Source of the DNA: Muscardinus avellanarius | Lineage: Eukaryota; Chordata; Mammalia; Rodentia; Gliridae | Reading direction: 5' to 3' | NCBI GenBank assembly: GCA_963383645.1 | Contig: OY726560.1 | Span: 70,747,399-70,811,398 of the forward strand | Length of the DNA: 64,000 nt | Shown: positions 1 through 12,004 of the stretch, piece by piece | Position numbering within the stretch: position 1 is the stretch's first letter | How the letters are laid out: each line of letters starts with the position of its first letter | Notes under the pieces: model-generated | Database searches by the model: none | Told to the model about the DNA's origin: nothing | What the model saw: only the letters and a program-made list of their open reading frames with translations | Made by a program: the position numbers and the translations under genes

Positions 1-234
1 ACGTGTCATTACACATTTGTTAAGACCCACAGACTGCACGACACTAACAGCAAACCCTAATGTAAATTATGCTTTTTAGTTAATGGTACATCCAAATTGG
101 CCCATCAATCATAATAAATGTACCCGGGGGCGAGGGAATGTATGGGAATTCTTCATTTTTTTTTCTGCAAATATAAAAGTGCTCTAAAATCAGTGTAAAA
201 ACAAGATAAAAATGATTCATTTGGTAATTTCTAT

Positions 235-526
235 TCTTTATTTTGAAACAGGCTCTCACTGAGTTGCAAAGGGCCTCACTAATAGCTGAGGCTGTCCGCA
301 AACTGCGATCCCCCTGTCTCAGCCTCCCAAATGCTGGGATTACAAGTGTGCGCCACCACGCCCAGCTACTACAAGCATGTGCCACCACATCCGGCTTTAT
401 TTGTTACTTTAAACAGACTCTCACTAAACTGCTGGGGCCTTGCTAAGTTGTGGAGGCTGGCCACGAACCTGCAATCCTCCTGTTTCAGCCTCCCGAGTAC
501 TAGAATTATAAGAGCGGGCTGGTAGC
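235..526 (-). mobile_element. two abutting B1-type SINE halves
   Basis: Two antisense 7SL-derived halves lie back to back (235-365 and 366-526). Each has the CTCAGCCTCCCAAATGCTGG-like core and ends in a CGCC.CCACGCCC.GCT head. The second is more diverged. No ID half is present. Confidence 0.8.
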
Positions 527-817
527 TAAGTCTGCATATTTTATACAAATATTGGATATTATCTACACATTCCCTTAAAAGAAATAAATTATAAGACTAA
601 TACAGAACAGAGAGTAATAGACGAAGCACAAGTCCCCCGTAAACAGTGGTAGCTGGGGATGGAGCAAACATCAGGACTGCACATTTTGGTGGTAGCAGGA
701 AGTTGGCAGCAACATTCATTCAGTGACATCATCTCCCTCATGTTTTGGGCGCTTCTCCTTTATAATGCCCTCCAGAGTCAGTGGGGCAATTTGTTTTCAT
801 GCTTTTTAAAAAAAATT
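527..817. other. short unique intergenic stretch
   Basis: AT-rich sequence without a recognised repeat or exon. Confidence 0.5.
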
Positions 818-996
818 TTTTTTTGTACCAGGGACTGAGCCCAGGGGGTTCCACCTCTGAGCTACATCCTTAGCTCTTTTTATTTTTTGAAGAGTCAGAG
901 TCTCACTAGGTTGCTGATGCTGGCCTTGAAACTGAGATCCTCCTGTCTCAGCCTCCCAGATGCTGGGATTACAAGTATATGTCACCATGCCTGGCT
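818..996 (-). mobile_element. dimeric B1-ID SINE
   Basis: Antisense copy. The ID half (GTACCAGGGACTGAGCCCAG) is followed by the B1 half ending ACCATGCCTGGCT. Confidence 0.85.
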
Positions 997-1007
997 TGGT
1001 AGACACA

Positions 1008-1470
1008 ATTTTGGTAAAAAACACATAATGTAAAGTTTATAATTTTAGCCATTTTTAAGGGTATAGCTAAATAATGTTAAGTATTTTCATATTATTGTGT
1101 GACAAATCTGTAGATTTTTTTTATCTTATAAAACAAAAACATTAAAACTGTTGAATAATGCTGGGTGTGGTGGTGCATGCTTGAAATCTCCGTGCTTGGG
1201 AGGTGGAGACAGGAGGATCGCGCAAGTTCGGAGCCAGCTGTGCTGGCTTAAGAGACCCTGTTTCCAAATATAAAAAAAAATAGGGCTGGGAGTGTAGCCC
1301 AGAGGTAGAAGGGCTTCCAGGAACCCCAGTACCACCAAAAAAAAAAAAAAAAAAAAAACAACAACAACAAAAAAAAACTGGTGAATAACAACTCTCATTT
1401 CTTCTTCTCCCTAGCCCCTGGCAACCACTATTCATTCAATTTCTGTTTCTGAGTTTGATTATTTTGGATA
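1008..1470 (-). mobile_element. old L1 3'UTR fragment, split by a SINE
   Basis: Antisense mammalian L1M-type 3' sequence, recognisable from CACATAATGTAAAG, ATTTTTAAGGGTATAG and CCCTGGCAACCACTATTC. The SINE at 1160-1378 interrupts it. Confidence 0.6.
1160..1378 (+). mobile_element. dimeric SINE, 'CTTCCAGGAACC' subfamily
   Basis: The B1 half ends GAGACCCTGTTTCCAAATA. The ID half carries the diagnostic AGGGCTTCCAGGAACCCC shared with 35393, 57670 and 62080. An A-rich and CAACAA tail follows. Confidence 0.88.
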
Positions 1471-1474
1471 ACTC

Positions 1475-1477
<3 letters not shown>

Positions 1478-1519
<42 letters not shown>

Positions 1520-1539
1520 GATATATATATATATAATAT
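1478..1539. repeat. (TG)n(TA)n microsatellite
   Basis: About 19 TG units run into an ATATAT tract just before the next SINE. Confidence 0.95.
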
Positions 1540-1547
1540 TTTTGTCT

Positions 1548-1724
1548 CCTTGGTACTAGGGATTGAACTCAGAGGCATTCTATCTCCAAGCTAGCCCCTA
1601 GCCGTTTTTATTTTTTATCATGACACAGAGTTTCTCTAAGTTGCTGAGGTTAGCCTGGAACCCGTGATCTTCCTTTCTGAGCCTCCCAAGTACTGAGATT
1701 ACAGGTGTGCAATACTCAGCTCAA
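1548..1724 (-). mobile_element. dimeric SINE, diverged
   Basis: Older antisense copy (GGTACTAGGGATTGAACTCAG through CAGGTGTGCAATACTCAGCT). Confidence 0.8.
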
Positions 1725-2063
1725 CTGTCCCTGACTTTCCCAGTGAGGTGCTCACTCTTATTTTCTCTTAGCAACATATAAATGCCTAGCTGGAGCCACA
1801 GGGTTATCTAATTTCATACGTTGGCAAGTTAGGCCATTGCGCTGTATGTCCATGAGCAAGCGCATCTCAGTTTGGATTTCCAGAGTCCCGTACTGTTTGT
1901 TGAATTGTGACTTGCTTTTGTCTGAATTTATCCAGCTTTTGGACTCAAAGCTCCCTTAAGATCTTTTCCTTTCCTTTTTTTCTTTCTTCTTGCCATTTCA
2001 AATTCCCACATCTATGCAGTAAATAAGTTACTGTGACTCATTTTCAAAATAAAAAATAAAATA

Positions 2064-2132
2064 GGGCTGGGGATGTAGCTCGGACACAGAATATCCCTGG
2101 GTTCAATCCCCAACACTACACACACAAAAAAA
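2064..2132 (+). mobile_element. ID (tRNA-derived) SINE monomer
   Basis: GGGCTGGGGATGTAGCTC with B-box GGGTTCAATCCCCA and a CA/A-rich tail; no B1 half. Confidence 0.8.
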
Positions 2133-2865
2133 ATTCCCACTTCTAATTTCCATTTCACTTCTTCTTCTACAACATATTTTTTTAACCTCCTCTTCCTCTT
2201 GCCTGCCCCATAATTCCAATTTAAGCACTGCTGAATTCTGTGTTTGTTTAGGATGACTTTTGTGTGTTTCTGAAATCCTTGTCACCAATCCAGGTTCCAT
2301 GGTGGGGGAGGGTCTCTCCTTCTGGAGGTCTCCAGCACCAAAGTATCACCTGTGTGGGAATTAGGCCCATGGTTTCTTTATTACACTTGGAGGCTGAATG
2401 AGGAGACTAGAAGTGTTCCCAGACAGGAAAAAAGTTCTCACATCAAGAAGCCTACCTGTTTTTCCTGTTCCCCGCCCACTCCCACCACACATGCCACAGG
2501 GGATTGTAAGTGAGGGAGGCCAGGGCCTTGACCCGCACAGCTGCACACTGTTTGTGCTGTTGCCCTGGACACTGGGGTGACAACTAAGCCCCTGTCTTTC
2601 GCAATCAGCTCACCTGCTGAGTAATGGGCTGGCCGAGCGCCTGCCTCAGCCTCTCGCCTCCCAGAGCTACAGCTAGCATTTCATCTCTGAAAATGAGCTT
2701 TGGCTCTGGTCGGGAGCACTGGAGGAGTTTCTACCCTTCTAATCATTCTGCAGGGAAAAGGAAAGAAGCATCCCATCGTGTTGCTGGAGGACTGCATGAC
2801 TCAGGCACTTTAAGCGCTTAATGTGTGTGCGTGGAGCACATATCTTAAGCCCCTATTAAGATAGC
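2133..2865. other. unique intergenic stretch
   Basis: No recognised repeat. Short open frames here show no splice context or family resemblance. Confidence 0.5.
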
Positions 2866-3090
2866 TGCATTAGCTGGATGCAGTGGCACCTGCTGTAAAC
2901 CTAGTGCTTGGGAGGCTGAGACAGGACGATTGCAAATTTGAGGCCAGCCTCAGGAACTCAGTGAGCCCCTTAGCAATTTGTGAGACTCTGTTTCAAAATT
3001 AAGAAATAAAAAGGGCTGGGAGTGTAGCTTGGAGATAGACTGCTCCTGAGTTGAGTCTCTAGCACCCTTCACCCCCCAAAAAAACCAAAA
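2866..3090 (+). mobile_element. dimeric SINE
   Basis: Sense copy with degraded ID boxes (GAGTTGAGTCTCTAGCACCC) and a C/A-rich tail. Confidence 0.82.
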
Positions 3091-4384
3091 CCAGCTTCAT
3101 TTGTTTTAATGTAAAACAATCTACCACACTCTAACTCGAGGGCCGAGGAAGATGTGTGGGTTTAACTGGAGCTTCGGGTAGACCGTGGCACACAGTGCTC
3201 GGTGCCTGGGCTGCACCTATTCAGTCAGAGACTGGGGATGGCTTTTTACCCTCCTCCTTCAGCTGGAGGAACTGGAAATACATAGCCAGAACACCCAGGC
3301 ATCTGTTCTCCTTGTTACTTCCTACTTTCCCCCTAATCTCCAGCTCCCACCATGTCCTAAGGAAGAACAAGCAGCAGATGAGGAAATGGGGTTTTCAACA
3401 GCACTCAGCTCCCAGCAGCTGCGAGGCAGCCTGGGCATCAGGGCCTGGCTGACCCGGCAGAGCAGAGGGCAAAGAGCTCTGGTTTTGTTCTGGTTTCCTT
3501 ACTGGTGGCAAGAGGGCGAGTCCTGAGGTGAAGACCCCACCCCCTCACTCTTTCCCCTGCTGGTGTGGTCTCTCCAAACAACTGGGAGAAGGGTCACCCT
3601 GTTCCTGCTCCCACGCTCGCACCTGCTCACCCTGTAGGGCACCGCTCCTGGCTCCTGGGTTATTTGGGGATGCGGGTTTTGTGTGGAGCCTGCTTTCCTG
3701 GTTAGGTAACTATTCTCTGAGTTACTACTTTGCTTTCCTTGGCCTAAGCAAAAGCAGGCATGCCTTGGAAGAACGTGTGATGAAACATCCAGTCACTGCC
3801 TAGTTATACTCAAGCAGGCCAGTTGGCCACCAGACCCTGTCCCTCAGCAGTGCTTCAGTTCTGTGGGGAGAAGGCTCTGTTCCCGCTTGGGTATGGAGGG
3901 GCTGGGGCCTGGTGAGGAAGGCCGGCTGGGCTGGCTTCTACCCTCAGCTGGAGCACACAGGCAGGGCCCGAGGTCTCCTGGGCCAGTGTGCTTTGAAGGT
4001 TTTATCCAAGGCTAATTTTGCTGGTAGGGAATGTAGGCACGAGGCCAAGGGCAGCATTGGCAATGAGCAGGCCGCTCCTGGAGACAGTCTTTTGAATTCA
4101 GAGGAGTTGTCCTCACCCCCTACTTCCCGCCTGTGGGCAGTACTGACCTAGCAGGGCATGCGGGCACCTCAGGCTGCAGGCCCTGGCCCAAATGCCACGC
4201 TGAGGAGCAGGTAGCCTGGGGCTCAGCCAGCCTGGAGCCCCTGCCTGCCAGCCACCCAGGAGACGGGGCTCTGAAAATGAGTCTATTTCAGTCCCTGGCT
4301 GGCTCTTCAGCCCTGGCTCCTGCCTGGAGCTGCCTGAGTCACTGCTCCCCACGCCCAGCCCCGCTTCTTTCTGAATGGAGTGGG
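3091..4384. other. GC-richer unique intergenic stretch
   Basis: This 1.3-kb SINE-free segment is moderately GC-rich. I found no exon with good splice sites, and the overlapping short frames on both strands look like chance. Confidence 0.45.
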
Positions 4385-4515
4385 TAATCATAACACCATA
4401 TGTTAGAGGAGCGATTCACAACTCACAAAGCCCTTTTCTGAGCTTTCATCAGCCAGTGAGGTTAACTGCGCAGGTAATTCACCTTCACAGATGAGGCAAA
4501 ATAGCGGCTCAAAGA
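4385..4515 (-). mobile_element. MIR fragment
   Basis: Antisense MIR core around CACAGATGAGGCAAAATAGC and GCTCAAAGAAACTC; diverged. Confidence 0.5.
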
Positions 4516-4971
4516 AACTCGAGCAGCATGGCCAGCAAAACTCTCTTCAGTAGATGTGGGGCTGGGTCTCAGCACCAGGCTCCCCTCCGCTACACTACCA
4601 GGGGGCCATAGTTACTGGGCTGAGTGGCGGGAGCGCCCTACCAGACCACCTGTCACAGCCATCCCCATCTTCCTCATAGGGGACATTTGCTTCTGGGCAG
4701 TGTTGTACTTAGAGTCCAAGGAATTTCAGTTCTGGTGGGGGAGAAGTCAGGCTCCAGACACATGGAGGAAGCACTTGTAGTCTCTTACCTCTGGGGCTCC
4801 CAACCCTTCACTCTCAGTATTTCACCTCCTTTCACCCAGTCTCCCAGTACTTAAGAAGGGCTGGTGTCTATTTTTTCATTCACATGCTCTAAAGAATAAA
4901 TATTTTACATTTATGTGCTCTATACTTCACAAGATAGGCACATTCAGATGTGTCTTCTAGAAGACAGGGCA

Positions 4972-5388
4972 GCCAGGAGTGGTGGCACAAGCCTGTAATC
5001 CTTGTCCTTGGATTGGAGGCTGAGACAGGAGGCTTGCAAGTTCGAGGACAGCTTCAGCAAGTATCAAGATTCTCAGCAACTTAGCAAGACTGTTTCAAAC
5101 AAAAAAAAATTTAAATACGGCTAGAGTATATCTTGGAGATAGAATGCCCCTGGGTTAAATCCCCTGTACCTCTTCCCAGAGACACGCACAAGGATAGTGC
5201 AAAAGTTTTTGGTACTGGGAATTGAACTGGGGATATTCTCTTTAAATTAAAAAAAATTTAATCTTGAAATGGGGTCTTGCTCAGTTGATGAGGTTTTTGC
5301 TAAGTTGCTAGGCTGGCCTTAAATCTGAGATCATTCTGTCTCAGCCTCCTAAATACTGAGATTACAGATATATGCCACCACAACCCCA
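4972..5388. mobile_element. two dimeric SINEs, tail to tail
   Basis: A sense copy (4972-5187) directly precedes an antisense copy (5203-5388), forming an imperfect inverted pair with a 15-bp spacer. Confidence 0.85.
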
Positions 5389-7649
5389 TGGAAGTCTAAA
5401 TTTTTAACAACTGGTCGAGCATGGTCCAATGGTAAAAAAAAACAAAAACAAAAACAAATGGTAGCCATAATGCTGACGGGTCTTGGGCACTCCACAACTG
5501 TTTGCTGCATTACCCACAACTGCTGGTTCATGAGGAGACTGGGCAGCCAGAGCCGACAGGAGGATTCAGGGCTGCTTTGGGAGCCCTGGGCATGGCCGTG
5601 ACCAGCCAGCATATATACACTCAGTGTTTTCATAACTGTGTTTGTCAGAAGCCTGCCAGCACTGATTAATATTTTCTAGGACATTTGAAGGAAGAGAGGA
5701 GGCTTTTTTTCAGCTGCTGGGGAAACTGAGTCTCCAGGAGGTTCCACAGCAACTCAAGCTCTCAGGGCCGGTGTCTCTGGCAGTTGGGAGTTGAAGGCAT
5801 GAGGAACTCACCATGAATGGCCCCAAGCAGGAAGCAGGAGGTGGCAGTAATGGGCGGCCAGAGGGCTCAGATTCCAGAGGCACAGGCACAGGGTGTGGGG
5901 AAAATGAGAAGTTAATAGAAAGGTGTGTATGTGTGTGTGACTGGGAGGGTGACAGGTGGCAGCCGGTAGGGGCACTGAAAGAATAAGCCTGCCCTTGCCC
6001 ACATTCTGCTGTGGCCAGAACTAGTCCTGCATGGCATCCAGAGACTATTTCCACAGTCCCCATGACCTCTTGCCCTTTATCTGAATGTTGTTACCTGGAG
6101 GATATGGTCACCCTTAGAGCACTACCTGTGGCATCTTGCGACTTTTTAAGTACCTGTGTCTTATTTACAGAGGCTGCTGATGAACTCTGGATGTCTGCTC
6201 CTCCCCAGCGCTCTGACAGTCACTCAGTGTCTGGCTGGGTAGAATTCCCAGCTCACCCGAGTGTATGGGAGCAAAGTAGGTTGACACAGAAGTGTCATGA
6301 AAAGGGCCTGGGGTCTGGGTGGCTGAAGAGGCGTCTCTGCTTGCCTCTGTGGACGAAGTCTCAAAGGTTGGTTAGCATTTTCTCAGAACTCCAGGCACCC
6401 CTGCCTATTTGGGGCCAGGCAGGGTCCAGGTCCTCTGTCCTTGATGAAGAGCACAGCCTCTCTTTGGGTTAACAAGAGGAGCCCTGGATGCTTGGGGGAA
6501 GGAGGATTAGCATCATGACAACTGTTCTAGGGGCTGCCTGGAGTGGGCACTCAGGGCTTGGTCTCCAGGAGGGGTGTGGGAAGGACCTATACTGGATGGT
6601 GTGAGCCTCTCAGATTGGCTCCTCCGCAGACCCCAACAAGGGAACAGGAACGAGGTGGGCACAGGCTCACGACCGTGCCAAGGCTCAGGCTCCCTCTGCT
6701 GCCATTGCCCACCATCCTACTTCCTTCCAACAGGGTATTAATAGGTGTGATGTCACCCTAGGTCCAACATGACCAAAAAAAAGGAAAGAAAGGAAGAAGG
6801 AAAGAAGAAAGGAAGGAAGGAGGGGGAGAAATAAGGAAGGGAAAAGTTCAGCACATGGGTTGGCCTGCAGAACAAAATTTCTCCTCATGAAGTCAAGTGA
6901 TGCATTTGCCATCTCAGAGGGGGCTGATGTTCTGATAAATGAAAAGTGAAATGCAAATTCGAATCTCAGGAAACTCATTTTTGCCTATGTTTTCTCTTCC
7001 TTGTTCCTCTGTCTCTGCCAATTTAGTGTCAGAGACAACATGTCACATGATCTCCTTTAAAATCGGGCTCAGGCTAGTGCTGCTTCTCCTACCCACTGCC
7101 CATCTGCCAGCTCTGCAAGCAGCCTCGGTGCTGGGCAGGGTGGGGGAGCCACCAGAGAGCGCTTAAGGAAGAACTGAAATATTTGACTGGCCTTGGTCCT
7201 AACAGAGGCGATTTTATTACCCTAAATGTCCTGGAAACCCTGTTGCCTCTGGCATGAGAAGACTCCAGGCTTGGTCATTCTTGGGCAGCTGTCTGCAGTA
7301 AGCCTGGCGTCCTTCTGCAAGTGGCTGTGATGTGAGTCATGGGAGTGGTCTCTAGCGTGGCTGGACATGAGGTGGGCACAGAGGAGGGAGGTTATAGCTC
7401 TCCTCAAATCGGCAGGCAGGACGGTGAGCTCCAGGAACATAGGTTGTCCAGCCTGGGCCTTGTCGGCAGAGGTCTGGGGTTAACTGCTGGGCGGGGCCTA
7501 TAAAATCAAAACCAGACATTGCCTTAGGATGGAAAGAACGTGCTGAATTCTTTCTTACCATCCCTCTCATTTCCAGGAGTAGCAAGGTCCAGATACGTAA
7601 TTCTTTCCCTTTTGAAAATCTTCCTCTCATTCAATAAGGGAGTCTCAGA
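5389..7649. other. unique intergenic stretch with one A/G-rich tract
   Basis: Apart from a GGAA-rich tract (6771-6846) there is no recognised repeat or exon. A 153-codon plus-strand frame at 6011-6472 has no family resemblance or splice context. Confidence 0.45.
6771..6846. repeat. A/G-rich (GGAA)n-like tract
   Basis: Imperfect GGAAGGAAAGAAGG purine run. Confidence 0.85.
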
Positions 7650-9887
7650 CATAGTCTTCTGGTGGTTTATTAATGCCACAAACAAAGCATACTTTATTTT
7701 TATTTGACTTGGCCAACTAAAATATTCTATACAAGGCAAACACTTCACCATGGAATATTTAAGTGAAAAATAAATAAGTCTTTCCCATTCTACATAGATC
7801 TCCAACTGCCACATACAAATAAAAGACATACTTATAAATTAAATAAGTTAAAATAGTCACAGGAGACTTTGTGAGATCCAGTAGAGATCATCTATTTGCT
7901 CCATAATTTTGTTCTAGACCCTGACCTTTAAACTATAGAAGATATTGGATAGTCCATTGGGACTAGCCCCTTATTGAAAAAAAAGCACTTCATGTTTAAC
8001 TTTGGATCCAGTTCATGTTTGGGTACGAGGATCAGGTGTTTAGTGTCTAGTACAGTAGTTGAATAGCAGAGACCAGCAGGGTGAAAGCCCAGAAGTCCAG
8101 GCCTCATACCCACCCTCATGTTTCTTGAGGTTCACCTGGACATACAGAAACAGGAAATTCAGAGAGCAAAAAGCAAGGCTTGGCTACAGTAGTCAGAACT
8201 ATCCCTTGAATCTGAGATCTGGAATGGTTAAACTCTTCTTTGTACCAAGATGTGGCAATTTACAACATGGTGTTAGGCTAAATTTTTACCATAGAATGTC
8301 TGCTTTTATTAATAGGTTGGATTAATTTAAACCTCTTACTTAGAAAACAAGCCTTCTAGGGGCAGAGTTTAGGCTGCAAATGACAAGTATAGAAGGCCTA
8401 TGTCCCTAATCCCCGCCACAGGCAGGCACTGCTCATGGTCACTGGAATCTTCTAGCTCAGATTCCAGATCCACCTGGCACTCTGGGCACCTCTACCAATT
8501 CGTGAGCTTTAGTGTTTGAGATGCAAATGCTTTACTAACCCCTAGTCCTTCTCTATGTTTTGAATGATTTCATGTAGAGGAACAGATAGAACACAGGTAT
8601 TAGATCCTGACACCTATATAAGTTAAGTGACTTCTTTGAATTGGTGGCTGCATATGAAATGGCCCAAGCCACCCAACTCAGAGTTGTTAGGAAGATTAGG
8701 ATAATTTAGGTAAAGTGCTCAGTATCATGCCTGGCACATAGTAGGCATTTGATAAATGATAAATATTGTTAACATTATTACTATATGTTAATTTTAGGGC
8801 TACTGATGTTGAAAATGGAATTGATGATGTTTCCACTGACAGAAGGAAAGCATAATATTATAGGTAGAACCATATGGAATGGAATTCAGTTGTTTTTGAT
8901 CTACCAAAATGGCAATTTCTTCTGGTTCATTCTAATGTATAATGATGTATTTCTTTTAAATCGCTTACTCACTCCAACATTATGGGATTCTTTGATTTGA
9001 AGGTTTCCGTCAGAGAGATCCCCATCATTTAAAATCTTTCTCCAGTCAGTTGCTAAAGTAATAACAGCAGGAGTCCTCTGGAGAGAAACTGAGGACCTGG
9101 TGACCAGTCCTGCTGCCTAGTCTTTATTCAAATAACCTCTGGAGACCTCGATCTCCCCATCTGTAAACTAGGAATAATTTTACTAACTTCAACAGGGCCT
9201 TTGTGCTGGTAAGAAGAGATAATGGATGAGAAAGCACTTTAAAAAGTTAAAATCATTGTTTCAATGCCCGGTATTATTAATTTCGCTGGATTATACTACT
9301 TTAGAAAACATTAACATTTAATTTTTAATGTTTTTCTATAGAAACAGAGAATCCATGCAATCATGCCAAATGGTCATGAGAACTGATTTTGATGACGGTG
9401 TCAAGTAGATATTAGAATGATTAGATAAATACATAGTGCTTTGTCCTTAAAAATTGTCAAAGTGAAAGAAACATGAAATAATAATAGTAAGAACCATGAG
9501 CTTTACAAATGCCTCAAAACTCCAGCTTTTGCATTCACACCAGAAATTACACATTTTGGAAAAACTCACAAGAAGACTGAAGAATCACTTTCTTCTTTCT
9601 TGGAGGTCTTTGAAGTGGGCCGATTTTGCCTAAAGACAGGGGTATCAACTTTATACCGTCCAAAGCAATTTCTACACCATGGCTTTCAAAAGTCTAAGAA
9701 GGAGCAGTTTTATCTTGCCTTCAAAGGATGTTTCTTTCCTGTGCCCTAAGCCATGGTGATCAGCTAGTGAGAGAGGAGGATGAAGTCTGGACCAGTCAGG
9801 AGCAGAGATGAGCGCGGCTCGGTACCAGTCCTTAATCCTTTGTCCTCTGAACCTTGGCCTGTGCGAGGCCCCTGGGAAGGGTCACTT
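7650..9887 (-). other. VXN: probable VXN 3'UTR with polyadenylation signals
   Basis: After the VXN stop the minus strand runs about 2.2 kb with no SINE, only one MIR (8580-8785), and AT-rich sequence. This differs from the SINE-dense surroundings. AATAAA hexamers on the minus strand lie at 7698-7693 and 7671-7666, so cleavage near 7645-7680 is plausible. Extent is inferred; a shorter 3'UTR is possible. Confidence 0.38.
8580..8785 (+). mobile_element. MIR
   Basis: Sense MIR with the CATGCCTGGCACATAGTAGG core and ATAAATGATAAATATTG tail. Confidence 0.75.
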
Positions 9888-10068
9888 CTAGTCGGCCTCG
9901 AAGGCGCTGTTGGTGGCTCCCACGTACTCAGACTTCTTCTTGTGTCTGGTCCACATTTTCCGGAGGATGCTGGGGACACCGCAGGAAGTGCTGCCTGTCA
10001 GTGGCAGGGAAGCCTCTGCCCCCTGGGGGAGGGTTGGGTACTCTTCTGTCTTCTTGAGATGTCTGGAT
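9888..10068 (-). CDS. VXN: VXN last coding exon (stop codon)
   Basis: The acceptor is GATCTTCTTTAG|ATCC. The exon completes a Gly codon and encodes 59 residues plus TAG (9890-9888). The order is SRHLKKTEEYPTLPQ, then GAEASLPLTGSTSCGVP, then a basic KMWTRHKKKSEY stretch and the terminal VGATNSAFEAD. The C-terminal 25 or so residues are the most recognisable vexin signature. The tail is polar with an acidic end and no membrane anchor. A longer plus-strand ORF overlaps this exon antisense and is a shadow. Confidence 0.88.
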
Positions 10069-10477
10069 CTAAAGAAGATCGAGGGAGTGGCTAGGGAGGG
10101 TTGGGTGGAAAGGGTCATCACCTCACAGAGCCAGACTGAATTTTGGCCCTTGAGAAGAGCGGCCAGAGCTTTTATTTCCTCCCCTGCTCCTTCACCCATG
10201 ACCAGGGGCCACTGCAGAGCTTGGGGGCATGGTGGGGACCTACATAGGAGCATTCCCTATGAGTATGCCCTAGGAGCCTTACCATGGGTAAGGGGAGGAG
10301 ATGACCCTGGGCACACTGGTTCACAAGATCTTACATCCTGCTCCTGTCTCCCTCCTCTGGGTCTGGCCTTGCCCCCATCTCTATTTCCCCACCCTGCCCA
10401 CATCCACAGGAGTGCTCCTGCTAGAAAGGGCACCTGCTCCAAACACCAGCCATTGAAAGAGCAGGAGCCCTGGGGTT

Positions 10478-10615
10478 GAATCCTGTTCTCTGCTTACTGG
10501 GTGAGTCGGGCATGTGACTTAGCCTTTACCAGCCTGTTTCCTCTTGTGCAAAATGGGGATGATTTCATCTAATTCCTGGGGCTTTTGTGAAGATGAAATG
10601 AGATTATTATAAAAC
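10478..10615 (+). mobile_element. MIR
   Basis: Sense copy: GGGGTTGAATCC, GCATGTGACTTAGCC, GCAAAATGGGGATGA in the right order. Confidence 0.75.
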
Positions 10616-10805
10616 ATTCACACCTATAATCCCAGTGCTTGGGAGGCTGAGAAAGGAGGAGGATAGCAGGTTCAAGATCAGCCTCAGCAACTTAGCAAGA
10701 TTCTCAACAACCTAGCAAGAGCCCGTTTCAGAACAAAAAGTAAAAAGGGTTAGAAGTATAGCTTGGAGGTAGAATGCCCCTGGGTTTAATTCCCAGTAAC
10801 CCAGT

Positions 10806-10854
<49 letters not shown>
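10616..10854 (+). mobile_element. dimeric SINE with (AC)n tail
   Basis: Abuts the MIR. The ID half ends CCCAGTAACCCAGTAAAAC and continues into about 23 AC units (10808-10854), a microsatellite grown from the SINE tail. Confidence 0.88.
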
Positions 10855-10857
<3 letters not shown>

Positions 10858-11164
10858 TATTTGGCATATCGTGAACCCTCAATAAATGTTCACTTTTCTT
10901 TTCAGGCACTCCCTTTAAAGGGAACAATTATCTTACTTTTCAACACCCAGGGTCCAGGAGCAAACTGAAACGAGAGTAACTCAGCTTAGAGAGAGGGAGT
11001 CACTGAAAATCCCTTGCAATGCAGCTATGTAGACCCAAAAGATGGCCTCCATCAAAGCACAGTGAGGATGTTGCTGGTCTATGTCATCTATTGCCAGTTA
11101 GAACAATTTGCTATTAGAATGCTGGAATGTAGCACCAGCTAGATGGCCCTGTCTGCTGCCTGCC

Positions 11165-11220
11165 TGCTTTCCTTCCTTCCTTTCTTCCTTCCTTCCCTCC
11201 CTCCCTCTTTCCCTCCCTTT
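11165..11220. repeat. (TTCC)n(CCCT)n pyrimidine tract
   Basis: TTCCTTCC to CCCTCCCTCCC run. Confidence 0.9.
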
Positions 11221-11889
11221 CCCAAATACATTGGATACACATGACTTTTTATTTCCTGTGTATTTTTAAGGAGCTGAGGACATGGAGGGCAGAGGACATG
11301 AGGACATGGAGGACCTTCACCCTCCGGGAGCCACCTGATCATGGCCTGCAGTGTGGAGGGCAGGGCCGGGCACTGCTAGCCTGTGCCCACCTTCTGACTT
11401 GCTGTCTCAGACACTGAGGGTGAGGGTGCACCCCTGTTTCCCTGGCTGCTAGCTCTGGATTGGCCTTAACAGGTGCACTGAGATTACAGTTTGGTTTGAA
11501 ACCTCTGCTTTTTACACATTTCTTTACTGTGGGCAAGAGCCCCTGAATGAATTTCTGAGACACTTTTGATACCATGGAGCAAACAGGAGGTTCTAAATAT
11601 GGCACACAATTACCTTCATCTACTTAACCAAAACCCCTCCCAATGACACTTTCTCAAGCCTGAAAAGTAGCATCAATGAGGTGGAAAATGACAAATGCTC
11701 CAGCTCAGTCCCAGGGAAACAGCAAATGTGCTACCTGGCCGTGACCTTCTTTAGAAGGTAGTTTATAGCTGACATGGGTTCCCCTTTAGCACCCCGAGTC
11801 TGAAGACCGGGTGACCTGTTGCTGTTCTGTGGCAGGAGGGTGGGGGTGGGGGTATGCTGCCGGCATCAAGGCAGGAGGCGAGGACTTAC

Positions 11890-11981
11890 CCTCTCCCCAG
11901 AGCAGCTCTCTTCTCTGAGCCTGCGGCTGCTGCCTCCACTACAGCTGGAGCTTTCACGGAGATCCGGGCCACTGGAGGAAT
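11890..11981 (-). CDS. VXN: VXN coding exon 5
   Basis: This 92-bp exon encodes IPPVARISVKAPAVVEAAAA followed by GSEKRAALGR and two bases of a Gly codon. The acceptor is CTCATAATGCAG|ATTCC and the donor is GAGAGG|GTAAGTCCT. The IPPV.RISVK start is the recognisable part. The following Ala-rich run (VVEAAAAG) differs from the more Ser/Thr-rich segment I recall for primates, so this is probably a fast-evolving linker. The exon keeps the frame needed for exon 6. Confidence 0.84.
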
Positions 11982-12004
11982 CTGCATTATGAGGAAGGGA
12001 GAGA

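Larger units (their letters stand above)
10069..11889 (-). other. VXN: VXN intron 5
   Basis: Intron of 1.8 kb. It holds a MIR (10478-10615), a dimeric SINE ending in (AC)n (10616-10854), and a (TTCC)n tract at 11165-11220. The remaining 10860-11160 and 11225-11889 look unique, with no further exon. Confidence 0.8.

Noticed and set aside
2064..2132. tRNA gene-like A and B boxes (also in other ID copies)
   Set aside because: They belong to ID SINEs with A-rich tails; no cloverleaf with intact anticodon arm is evident.
6011..6472. 153-codon plus-strand frame
   Set aside because: No splice sites, Kozak context or family resemblance; the length is compatible with chance in GC-moderate DNA.
10257..10442. 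Candidate extra VXN exon with CATG|GTAAGG donor
   Set aside because: Its peptide does not fit vexin; exon 5 at 11890-11981 supplies the missing segment with correct phase.
9910..10479. 189-codon plus-strand frame
   Set aside because: Antisense to the VXN last exon and running into its intron; the minus-strand exon explains the conservation.
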